DNA of 64,000 nucleotides from Brachionus koreanus. Lineage: Eukaryota > Rotifera > Eurotatoria > Ploima > Brachionidae. Positions 15,201 to 25,140 of the stretch are shown one piece after another. Both the position numbers and the translations under genes were made by a program. The stretch is from assembly GCA_016987375.1 (NCBI GenBank), contig PJRA01000005.1, positions 3,753,207-3,817,206 of the forward strand. The letters are read 5' to 3'. Position 1 is the first letter of the stretch. The number at the start of each line of letters is the position of its first letter. Under the pieces are notes generated by a model. It was given only the letters and a program-made list of their open reading frames with translations. It did not search any database and was not told the DNA's origin.

Positions 15201-15436
15201 TTGGGTCGATTCGATTTGGATTTCAGAAAATTGTCTATTGAATTTTGGTTGACATGATTCGTGTTCGGTAAGTTTGATATCACCTCTTTTCTTAATACTT
15301 TTTGAATTCGGTCGCAATTTGACTTGATACTTTTGTCGATTTGATCGAGTAAGGTAGTTAGAATTGTTATCGGAATTGACGGGTCATCAGTTTTTGTTTC
15401 TTGTTTCGTTTTTTGGTCATTTTGGGACGCAACCAT
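12236..15436 (-). mobile_element. Truncated, multiply broken Ty3/gypsy retrotransposon
   Basis: Read on the minus strand, the order is Gag-like/protease, reverse transcriptase, RNase H and integrase zinc domain. 15436-14264 is an open frame with a zinc-knuckle-like CYVYNQVGHLRLDC and an aspartic protease with DTGAS and ILGMDF. The second knuckle cysteine is replaced by Y. The frame continues through a single in-frame TAA (14264-14266) to 13940, then shifts. RT runs from about 13945 to 13485 (FCIDYREL, STLDLTSGYWQIP, MPFGLSNSPATFQ). It is broken by a TAG and by loss of one base at the catalytic Y-x-D-D box (about 13460). The rest of RT and the start of RNase H (12988-13335) contain FLGLAGYYRRFV and one further TAG. 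RNase H follows at 12598-12954 (TDHQSLKRL, LSRK), then the HHCC integrase domain at 12236-12463. The integrase catalytic core and both LTRs are missing. It is a dead copy. Confidence 0.93.
14264..15436 (-). pseudogene. gypsy Gag-protease ORF (390 codons)
   Basis: This is the longest open part of the broken gypsy element. The N-terminal half is basic and asparagine-rich with a single CCHC-like knuckle (about residue 98-111) whose second cysteine is tyrosine. The C-terminal half (about 210-330) is a retropepsin-like aspartic protease, with catalytic DTGA followed by a GMDFI flap-end motif. It ends at TAA 14264, and the same frame continues without another stop to 13940. The TAA could be either a mutation or a programmed readthrough site; given the other lesions, mutation is more likely. 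Confidence 0.8.
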
Positions 15437-17381
15437 TAGCTTATCTTTTTTTAAAAATCTAATTGATTAATCATCCTTTCCAAAAAAAATTCCATTTTGG
15501 TTTTCTCCTAAACAGCCTACTTGTTTTGTCATTTAGTGGGTTATGGAGGCTATACACATTAAATTGATCGTGTATTCCATAATTTAATTTAATTGAGAGA
15601 ATTTCTGAAGAAAACTTATCAAATGAAAAATCTTAATTTAATAAATTCTATGTCTTCCTCAACTAAAATAGCTACTACTCCTTCATATTTATTAAGTGGC
15701 TTAGTATTTGAAAAGTAATTATTAAAATTAAAATAAATATTTGATTCACTCAAAACAACTTTTATTTCGTTAAGTAAAACCTTGTCAGGACTTTTCTGAG
15801 CCAAAAAAATTTTTAAAAGTTTACCTTACCAGGAAGATGAGCACAATTTATATGTGTAATTGCTAACCTTTTTTTTTTAATTTTTTTCTTTTAGCAATTA
15901 GAACGGGCTAGCTGATTGTTGAGTAACTGTGTTTATTTTATAAGAGGATATATTTTCTGGGCTTCTAATTTGTTTTTTATGTTGTTTCGTCGAAGTTGTC
16001 GTTTCTAAATCATCGCTCTTATCTGCTGACTTTAAACACTATTTTTTTGGGTCGTTTTTTTCTTGTTCTGTTTCATATTGTCTTTTGATTTGGTCTCTTA
16101 TTTAGACAAACTGAAGAAACTTGTTTCGATCATTTTGAACGGATGTCGGGACCATCGGTTAAAGTGGAAACTGCCTAAAATTTAAGTGGTCTTCTAGGAT
16201 TGGACCTATTAAAATTTGAGCTTTTGAATGGAGAAATGCTATAGAGTCATTTGATACGTTTGGTTGATATTCTCGGGTTTTTGGCGTTAATTTACAAATT
16301 CATCCATGTTTTTTTGAATATCTTCTTGTTCTATATTGAGCTCACTTTAGTCAATTTTTTGTCTATCTTTTGACTTCAACTTCTCAGCTATGGTACATTG
16401 TTTGTCAAATAACCTTTTTGAAGACATTTTCCGCATAAGGATTCCTTAACTGGACATTTTGCTAAATTATGGTTTTTTATCGTCACAACAATAGCATTTT
16501 CAACCTTAATTTTTTATAGGTCTATCTTCTAGTTATAGTTTTTTTCAAGAAATTTTCTTGATTTTTAGCCCATCAATTCGAAAGGTATAAAAAAATTTTT
16601 GAGTAATTCGCATTTAAAATTACTGGGTAAGAAATAAAAACGAAAGTACTGTACCTTAAAGGATCCGGTAATTTTTTTGCATGTTCAAGACTAAAACTTG
16701 TTGCTTTAATATTGATTTTCAGATTATAAATATTTTGAGAGTTGCATGCCGAGTTTAATTTGATAATCCATACTTTATTGGGCCAGAAATTGTAAATCGA
16801 CGTGATTGCATTTTTTTCGTCTTTGTCGAGCGCAATGAACAGAGTCTTGTGAGTAACTGGTTGTCGAGCTTCTTTGAAATTTAGCTTGACCGAATTCTTT
16901 CGAATTCTTGAAAACCCATAGAATGATTTCGCTTGGATTAATTAGCAATATGACTAACATCAAGATTTGTTTCGTAACGACGCTTTAAATTTTTTAAATT
17001 CTATTTTGTGATAAGCCAAACGCCAATTTTATCAAATAATATCTATTACTTTTATACTTAAATTCGTTTATGTTATTTAGTACTTGTTCTAAAGGCAGAT
17101 TGTTTTAAACGCTTGATACTCTGTTTGTGACAAATTGGGACTTTGATTACAGTTTTTGACTTTATGTCTTTCTATTTGTAATTCGTTTGACCTTATTTGA
17201 AAAATTGTTCATTTTTAAAACACTTTTTTTAAGCCAGTTAATTTCATCAAAGCACCTGTTTTTTTTAAATATTTGCGTTAATTCACCTCTTTTATAACTT
17301 GTTTTAACTTACTTTACTTTTATCTTTTTTTTCCTTAAATTTTTATTTTATTTTTAATTATTTTTTATTTATTTTTTTTAA
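15437..17381. other. Repeat-derived region between gypsy and LINE end
   Basis: There is no intact gene. A 61-codon minus-strand frame (15619-15804) has no recognisable family. Around 16400-16960 the minus strand contains short coding-like pieces in different frames. They include NFKEARQPVTHKTLFIALDK at about 16830-16880 and a cysteine-rich KNHNLAKCPVKESLCGKC piece near 16420-16480 that resembles retroelement zinc knuckles. I read these as a degenerate gag/ORF1-like fossil. The stretch 17240-17381 is T-rich and leads into a plus-strand LINE end. Confidence 0.4.
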
Positions 17382-17430
17382 TCTGAAGGAGCGTTACCAC
17401 AGCATAATACAAATAAATAAATAGTAATAA
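17382..17430 (+). repeat. LINE 3' terminal motif with TAAA-type tail
   Basis: ATCTGAAGGAGCGTTACCAC followed by AGCATAATACAAATAAATAAATAG. This is the same terminal sequence seen at 39807 and 40789 on this strand and at 10646 and 19861 on the other. Upstream is a long T-rich stretch, as in the other plus-strand copy at 40789, so this is a heavily 5'-truncated insertion. Confidence 0.6.
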
Positions 17431-18095
17431 TTATTCTTTTCATAGTTTCAGTAATAAAATTTACTCAAATATTTAGTAGATCCTCAAATTTTTCTTAATC
17501 AACACAAGTAAAAAAAAGTTGATTCTTTTTAAGGGGATTCATATTTGAAATATATATACTTCAAACTCAGTTAGAAATAATTGTTTAGCTTACTTGTCTT
17601 AATTTGACTTGCAAATTGCCTCTAAATCAGTCAAATTCTTCTCTTTTACTGAATTTGTTTCGTTTAGACTAATTTTTGTAGAATAAAATAAAACAATAAA
17701 TATGAATGAATGATCAAATAAAATTTTTCCATTTTAATTTTTATGCTACTATTGATTTATTTTTTGAATTTTTAAACATGTTGTTTTAAACAATATTTTT
17801 TAATTTAAAAACTGAAATATATTTTATATAATAGAATTAATTTAAGTGATTAAAATTAAAAAAATCTGCTTGGTATTTTACAGTAAATTCAAAAAATAAA
17901 AAAGTAAATAGTATTATAATTAATTGGTATTTCAAAAAAAAATTGTACGCATAATTTAAGAAACAAATATTGCAATATAAGCGAGAAAAAAAATTTGATA
18001 TTTGGTCATAAATTTTGTTTAACTTTTAGAAAAACACATAATTTTTACCTCAAAATCATGTTATTACATTTTATATTGATCAAATTTAGATATTT

Positions 18096-19654
18096 ATGAT
18101 AATTATGCTACCCGCTTACGATCGTCTAAAACCGAACTCATTTAATCCCATAATAAAAAAATCTGCTGAAATTGATTTAGCTCAGGGTGTGATTGAACGG
18201 TTTGATTGTCCAATCCTTAATGAAACTGGATGTATGTATCATTTTGTACCAAACTTACAAATTCAGTAATTTATAAACTAACTCACTACTAACTACTAAT
18301 TTATTATTAAATAAGTAGTAAGTTAGTTTATAAATTACTAATTTATTATTTAGTTAACATTTGATTTAGAAAAATTATCTGAATTTCAAACTTTTTCAAT
18401 TGTTTTCAATGCATTAGAAAGCCTCAATTTCAACATATTTTACTTTCAAGGTTTTGCTATTTAGAAAAAAATTAATAAAACTATAAATTTTTTAAAGTTA
18501 AACAAAATTTTTTATCTAAAAAAGGCTATTTTTAGTTTCCGAATTCAAATAATTTTTATACAAATAAAAAGATTTCAAAGCTCATTTTTTTTTCTCAAAT
18601 TATTTTTAGAATATTTGAACAATAAATTAAAAGGAAAGTTTTCCTCGTATTATGTTTGAATAAAATTTTAAAAAGAAAAAAATCAGAAAAAAATTTGTTT
18701 TGTAAAATTTTATTAAATCCATAAAAAATTTATTAAATGAAATTCAATATTTTTTAACATTTTTTTTAAGCAATGACACATGAGTCATTTCATTTAAAAG
18801 AGAGCAGTACTTATAAGCAACTTTATGAAAGTGTTAAAGATAAAGATCAACAACATATTATACATCCCGATGAACCAATCGTTGTCTGTAGGCTAAATGA
18901 TATTAAAGAGAATCTAGAGGGTGATTATGGAAGAGTTAAAATATTTTATGATATTATTTACCTTCATCCAGAGTCTCAAGTCCACGCAATAGCAAAATGC
19001 AAGATTCTCGTTGATATTAATAGATCTCTTCCTGATACCGTTCGTAATTCATATTTTTATGCTTCAATGCTTGTGCCTGTATTCAACAAATATGCATGTG
19101 GAGGCATACATTTCAAATATCCTGATTTTAACTTTTTCAAGGGACATAACGTTGAAAATTTGGTTCTAGTTGGCGAAATAGTATTCCGGCATGAAACAGA
19201 AAAACAAATTCTTCTTGAATCAATACATTATCTTACTGAATACACTCCTATCCAGCTCTCTATTACTGTAGTTCTTCCTCGCCACTTTTATACTGGATTT
19301 AGAATGCAACTAATTTTGATGCATAGGGATATTGAATTCGATCCTGAGAAAAGAAATCTATTGATATCGTTATTAGAAAATGGAGAAAAAAAAATTGACG
19401 AATGTACCAAATACGACTGTCCATTGAATATTTTAGAATGGAAAAATAATCAATCACTTGCAGCTATGTTCAATGTAAAACCGATCAAAGTAATTGAATA
19501 CAGTGAAGATGACTTTTATCAAGGTAATCCGATTAAATTTGATATTCCAGGTTCTATTTTCGATTACTCAGAATCTATCAAAATAACCATCGAATTTGAA
19601 ACAATTCAAGCAATAAAATTGGAATGGGAAAAACACACAAATAGATATCCTTAA
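18096..19654 (+). CDS. Orphan gene, right copy, proposed two-exon model (339 aa)
   Basis: Exon 2 is 18771-19654 and contains the 293-codon ORF from ATG 18773. I propose exon 1 at 18096-18231: ATG, then 45 codons with clear coding character (MLPAYDRLKPNSFNPI, then a DLAQGVIERFDCPILNETG stretch), ending at a strong GTATGT donor. Exon 1 ends in phase 1 and the T-run/AAG acceptor at 18770 restores the frame exactly, giving 339 aa. The 539-nt intron holds a near-perfect hairpin. I cannot assign a family. The protein looks cytosolic and mostly beta, with no signal or membrane segment. Compared with the copy at 9619 it has V21, K59, Y98 and D191 (numbering from ATG 18773). This is likely the parental locus, because only it has the upstream exon. 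If the exon 1 model is wrong, the 293-aa ORF still stands. Confidence 0.6.
18265..18339. repeat. Near-perfect 26-bp inverted repeat in orphan-gene intron
   Basis: The arms are 18265-18290 and 18314-18339 (AGTAATTTATAAACTAACTC and its complement, extending to ACTACT/AGTAGT), with a single mismatch and a 23-base spacer. It would form a long hairpin in the pre-mRNA, or it is a tiny palindromic insertion. Confidence 0.8.
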
Positions 19655-20116
19655 ATATAAAATAAAATTCTAGCTGAATTTAGTTAAAAAAATTTTTACT
19701 AATAAATTTTCTACAAATAAAAAATTAAAATTTTTCTTATCTTTGTTTAAGTAAAAAAAATTTTAAAACATGATTACTCAAATATTTAAAAGCTGTTTAT
19801 AATTTTTGATGCGATATTCAAAAATAGGATAAATGATTCACTTTTAACAATTGACAATATTATTATTTATTTGTTTTTCTGTACCGAGGTAATGCTTCTT
19901 CAGAATAAAATAAGATATGATAAGAATTAAGTAATCTTTTTAAAAAAATGTAAAGGAAGTTTAAAAACAAAGGTTGTAATAGGTTGTTTCATGTGATAAA
20001 AGTTTACATTGTTGAAGCTTCATGAAAAAAGAGAATATAGTAAAGTAGCAACTACATAATGGATTAGGGTTTTCAATATAACTTGATTTGAAGTCTTGTT
20101 TGTTTTTATCCACTCA
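18419..20116. repeat. Right copy of the 1.7 kb segmental duplication
   Basis: Partner of 9261-10921, same orientation, offset about 9.15 kb. The left edge lies within the proposed orphan-gene intron and the right edge lies within a minus-strand LINE. It includes about 55 bases after the stop codon that are absent from the left copy. Confidence 0.9.
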
Positions 20117-21450
20117 GTTCTATCCCAACTTATCTCTCACTCGACTCAAAAAGCCGATTCTAAACTGTTTGTAATTTAAGTTTATTTAAAGCCTCATAAT
20201 GTAATATGTGGGAGGGAGTAAAATTTTTTTACTTTAGGATACATCTGACTTCTGTGTTATGAAAATCTTTTAGTTTTTTGATATTATTTTCCAAAAAAGA
20301 ATTCAGGCAATGAAAAGAATAGTCTAAAATTGATCTGACGAAAGTTTTTTATAATTTTCCTAGCGTGTTTTGAGTAAGATCCCATTTTTTTATTTGACAA
20401 TATTTTAATAATATTTAACCTTTTATTACATCTTTCTTTAATCTCGTCTCCCAATATATTAAAGTTTAACTTAGAATCAAATTTAATTCCAAGAAACTCG
20501 ATTTCTTTTTTGACTTACTTTTCTGTTTTCATAAATTTTTAAGTATAGATTTTCACTCTGTTTTTTGTACCTAGAAGAGATTTTTCAATTGATATCTTCA
20601 TTTTCCATTTAACAAGCCATTGTTCTAGTTCGTTGGTATATTTATTAATCTTATTTTCAAAGTTCCCCTTTTTTGTTATAAAGAAGAATGTAACTAGATA
20701 ATACGCAAGAAGCAGAGAGTATTCATTGTTTGCTTTGTTTCTTTGGGGATGTCATTAATATATATAATAAATAAAAGATGACTGATTACTGAGCCTTGGA
20801 GAGTACCTGCAGTTATTTAAGGTTTTAAAAATATCAAGAAACAGGAGGCCGCGAACTTTTTTCTATTAAATGATCCCACAATTTTTTGAATTAAAAAGAA
20901 AAGATAATCTGATGTTCTCCTATGTTTCCTAGATCCATACTGTTCATGAATAAGGAGTGAATTTTCTTCCAAAAAATTGTATAATCTTGAATATACTTGA
21001 ATTACTCGTTTTACGAATTGGTCTATAATTTAAAGGATCTTGTAAAGTAGAGGCCTTTTTTTGAATCATAGTAATTTTTGAAGTTTTCCAAACTTTTCGG
21101 ATTTACCTTCTCTAAGAGATAAATTGATAAGTTCTAAGATTTCTATTAATTAATTTAACATTAAATAAGTTTTTTAACATAAGATTATGAATTTTGTTCA
21201 GGTCCTTTATAATTTTTTTTTCAAGCATATCTTAAATAAAAAATATTATAAATTTATCTAATTTTTTCTATAAAAGAATCTTATTTTCATTGAAAAAAGT
21301 ATTAAAAACGATTTAAATAAAAGATTCAAAAAAGTCATCCGGTTTTTGAGTGTTAAAAAAATTTAGATTATTCATGTTTAACCGGGGAAATTTAAAAAAT
21401 TATACTTAAATTATTGATTTTTAGAAATTAGTTTTATGAAAATTGTTTAT
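19861..21450 (-). mobile_element. LINE reverse-transcriptase remnant, minus strand
   Basis: The tail motif lies at 19861-19905 (minus-strand CTGAAGAAGCATTACCTCGG followed by a TAAA-like tail). Upstream on the minus strand, recognisable non-LTR reverse transcriptase pieces occur in order. Near 20900-21010 there is YSRLYNFLEENSLL then EQYGSRKHRRTSD. Near 20740-20815 there is TLQGSVISHLLF followed by IIYINDIP. Near 20330 there is SILDYSF. Many stops and frameshifts separate them, and the YADD block is not preserved. This is the best-preserved copy of the LINE family that also left ends at 10646, 17382, 39807 and 40789. Confidence 0.8.
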
Positions 21451-21668
21451 CCTTGATCATCTATTATACCTATTTTTAGAGAGTCTAGCAAAATCACCAA
21501 ACTAACTGAAAGCTATTTTATATTTATTAAGAAATTATTTTTCATTATTTTAAATTCTGTGAAAAAAATTCTAACAATTTCAAAAAAATCTTTATTTAAA
21601 ATCAAAAAAGTTTGAATCGAACAAATTGAACTTTTTTTTCAGTAGATGAAGTATTTAGATTTAAAAAA

Positions 21669-22905
21669 TCAAATTAGAACCACCATTTTTCGAATTCTTT
21701 CAATTTCTTTTTCAAGTTTATCTTCTGAAAGCTTAATTTTACCATCAACAACCCTTTGAAGTGCAATTATTGAATCTTGAACACTTTCGAAGCCCGTTTT
21801 CAATTCTTTTTTTAATTTATCATGCTCATTAGATGATTTGTTAAATCTATCATCAATTCCTTTATTAACTTTGTTCTCTAATTTCTGAAACAACAATTTT
21901 TTTTAGACTAAATTCAAAGAAAAATTAAATTTACTTCAATACTAGTAGACAATTTGTTTAGATTTTTATGAAATTCGTCTTCGAATGAAACAAATCGTTT
22001 ATTCATTGATTGCGTATACTCTTCGATTTTTCTGTCTAAACGATCAAATTTTTCTGTATTGCGTTGGCTATCATCTATTTTGGAATTCAGTCTGCTTTCC
22101 AATCGAGACAAATCACTTTCTTGATTAGCTTTCAACTGGTTCACTTGACTGCGAATATCATCAAGCATCTTTTTTCCAAAAAAAATCACAATTTTTAATT
22201 TTCTATTAAATATAAATTTTACAGTTCGAGTTTTTCCATCAATTAGCTGAATCTGTTTAACTGTATCTCCTTCTACATTTTTCAAAACCATTGTCTGTTC
22301 CATCATCACGGAATCAAATTTTTTGTTCAATTCATTTATCTATTTTAAAATTAATTCTAAAAGTAGAAAAAACTAAATTATTTAGGCAAAAAATAACCAA
22401 CTCTGCTCTCAATTTCATTCATTCTCAATTGAGCGGATCGGTTGTTATCCTGGTACTGAAATTGTAGTTCCTTCAAACTGTTCGAGTGATTCATCATGTC
22501 ATTTTCAATTCTATTTAGCTGGTTGTCGTGCCTGGTTAGTTTAAACTGATGATCTTTATTTATGGCCATGAAATTAGCTTGTAGATCATTCGTTTTGAAT
22601 TCTACATTATTCATTTGAAAAGCTCGTTCAGCCAACTGAGAGTCCAAAGCTTCGATGTCAGTGTTCAATTTTTTACATACTGAAGAAATGACACGAATTT
22701 GCTCATCCAGTACTAGACGCGCTCGTCGTTCATCTGACAAAAATTCCGACATTCCTTAAATGAATATTTGAAAAAATAATTTCTTTATGATTTAACATAG
22801 AATCTGACTATCAGCTGGTACATTTAATGGCTCATTTAAAGTTATTGGCTGAATGATCGGTGGTAATCTAGGGGTTGTGTCTCTACGTGGTGTAAAATTC
22901 GACAT
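21669..22905 (-). CDS. FAM81: FAM81 family coiled-coil protein
   Basis: Five exons on the minus strand: 22905-22797, 22733-22402, 22339-22223, 22168-21935 and 21884-21669. All introns are GT-AG (63, 62, 54 and 50 nt), and the summed length of 1008 nt gives 335 aa (vertebrate FAM81A about 368). The N-terminus starts MSNFTPRRDTTPRLPP. It is followed by almost continuous predicted coiled coil with the family signatures RRARLVLDEQIRVIS (like RLARLFLEEHIRNIT) and, near the C-terminus, GFESVQDSIIALQRVV (like GFTAIYESIGSLRQVL). FAM81 proteins are poorly characterised; vertebrate FAM81A is reported at postsynaptic densities. The choice of the acceptor TTTTTGTCAG at 22734, rather than an internal ATG at 22752, is mine because it keeps frame with the upstream exon. 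The donor at 22402 could instead be four bases downstream. Confidence 0.85.
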
Positions 22906-25140
22906 ATTTAATACAGAAATTTAAATTCGCATTGATTTAAAATGTCAGATTCTAGTCAAAATTTATGACGCATACATAAATAATTATACATACCTCTGTA
23001 AAACTCTAATCAATCAAAATGTTTCTTATTAAAAAAGGTAAATCGAAAATTTTGGTTTTTCAATACAAAAAATGTAAATTCATCACAATAATATATACAG
23101 TTCCTAAGGAAACTTGAATTTATTTTAATATATTAAGATTCTGATAAAAGTTTACCTGAATAGCATGAGAATTCTTAATTTATTTTTTAATTTAAAAAAA
23201 AAAAGTGAAGACAGTGATGCATTGAATTTTGTACTCCTCAAAGAGAGTGGGATTTTATAACACATATACTTTATGATTGTTTCTCTATGCATTTGAATCT
23301 AGAACTTAGAACTCACGCTAAAAATGGAAAAATATTGAGGAAGGTTATTTAGAACAAAAAAATTCTATCGTTGTAGCTATAGACAAAATCCAGATAACGA
23401 TTTTGGCTGATTATTTAGAATACTTGGAACAATTTCTTTCAGTTCATTCAATTCAATTCACCCAGGCTCCTCTTTTCAAATATAAAATATTAAATGTTCG
23501 TAGTATATGATAAAACTCTAATATTTTTCTTTTGAAATCATTCCTTCACTATTGTATGATGCACTATATGTAAAAATCTAAGCAAAAGAAAACACATCAA
23601 TCTCCACATTTTGATGCTGAATTTAGATCATGAAGAATATTTAGGGATTATTGTTATCATAATTATATGATGGACAAAATTGAACAGAATCATTTTAGAG
23701 AAGCTAGAAGGAAGCATCAAAAAGCAAAATTATTTTTAAAGGCTAAAAAGTCAAAAATTTTGGAATTTTTATAAAACATCCACAAAATTTAGAGGAGATG
23801 CTGACTTTGACAGCTTTCCAGAAGAACTTTATTGGGATGTTAAAAAAGCCTCAACTACTGTTTATCAAGTGGAAATGTTTAATAGCTGCTTGCATTGATT
23901 CTTCCTCTTTGTCAAGTGAAACTGAAAAAAAAAGGCTGCTGACAAACTTCCTTCATCAAGCGCTCTGGAATTAAAACTAAAGTAATTGAAAATATTCATT
24001 CTTTTCAAGCAACCATCCATGAGTAAGTAGGTGAAATAAATAAAGTATTTGATTTTATTGATACAAATTTATTGCTTTTAACACTTGAAGCACCCAACAT
24101 TTTTTCACATTTTTTTAATTCAAAAATAATTTATAAAAATACTATGATAAATTTCATATTTTTAAAGAAAACCTTAAAATCTACATTATAAAAAAAAAAA
24201 GATATATTAATTTATACAATTAATTATAGTTAAATACAATTTAATTAATTTGAAAAATCTATTCAAAAGATAAGAAGATTTAAAAATTTTTCAAACGATT
24301 CAAATTAACTTTTTCCAAGGTTAATCAACATAACATTATTAAATTAATCAAACTAATATAGCAGATATTCATAAAAGCAAAATCAAAATAGCTAGGTTAG
24401 AAAAAATTTATTGAAAATAGCAAAGTAAATTAAAAAAGCTGACATAAGCTAAGAATTTTAACTGAAAAATATAAAAAAAGCTGAACTTAGGCTTTAAAAA
24501 AACTAGAATATTTAACTTAAGCAGAAGAAGGATGCTTGGAAAATTTAATAAAAAAAATTATACTAAAAAATTTTGGGTAATTCGGGAGTAACTAATTGAT
24601 AATTTTATGAACCTACCAGAGCACAATTTTACTCTTTTGCAAAAAAAATTGTCATACAAGTGTAGTTGTATATGTTGTTTTTTTTTTCTATTTATTTCAA
24701 ACTCATGTAATCATTGTTTTTAATTTTTCATTAAAATCAATTTAACCTTTTTATGATTATTGTAAAATTTACTAATTGTACCCCAATACATTAGGGCTGA
24801 AAAGAGGGATATAATCCACTTTGAACTGTCCTGGGCTGTAAAATGCCAAAATTATTAAAAACTGATTATTTCAATTTTTTTTGTTAACTTAACAGTGCTA
24901 ACTAATTTAATTATTGCTATTTTAGCACAGCTTTTTTTCCATGCTTTTTTAACCTATCTTTTTTTCACAAAATGCCAAAAAGTGCTATTTTGTTATTTGC
25001 TTTTTTGGTGGATCCATTGATGGAAGAAGCTATTTTCAAAAATTTCAACGATTAAAAATTCTTCCAGAAAATTTTATTTACAAAATTTAAACACTTAAAA
25101 TTTAAATAAAATTAAAAAAAAATTGAGCATGATATGTGTT
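22906..25140. other. Region upstream of FAM81, with a decayed coding-like stretch
   Basis: 22906-23200 is plain AT-rich sequence that probably holds the FAM81 promoter. From about 23670 to 24050 the plus strand has coding-like pieces in all three frames. They include MDKIEQNHFREARRKHQKAK (from 23670), KFRGDADFDSFPEELYWDV (about 23780) and a VIENIHSFQATIHE piece (about 23982). This looks like a dead retroelement or transposase, but I cannot name the family. 24090-24320 is a dispersed repeat, listed separately. The remainder to 25140 shows nothing. Confidence 0.4.
24090..24320. repeat. Dispersed AT-rich repeat, copy 1
   Basis: The order of short blocks here is TTTTTTTAATTCAAAAATA, then AAAATCTACATTAT, then TTTGAAAAATCTATTCA, then TTTTTCAAACGA. 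It recurs in the same order and spacing at about 44195-44365, so this is a diverged interspersed repeat. In both places it lies beside transposon debris. Confidence 0.55.

Noticed and set aside
18354..18465. Extra orphan-gene exon reading LTFDLEKLSEFQTFSIVF
   Set aside because: The frame is open, but no donor/acceptor combination joins it to exon 1 without creating a stop; the direct splice 18231 to 18771 is simpler.
22734..22752. ATG at 22752 as the start of FAM81
   Set aside because: An upstream exon from ATG 22905 joins in frame through a better acceptor at 22734 and gives the family-like RRARLVLDEQ context.
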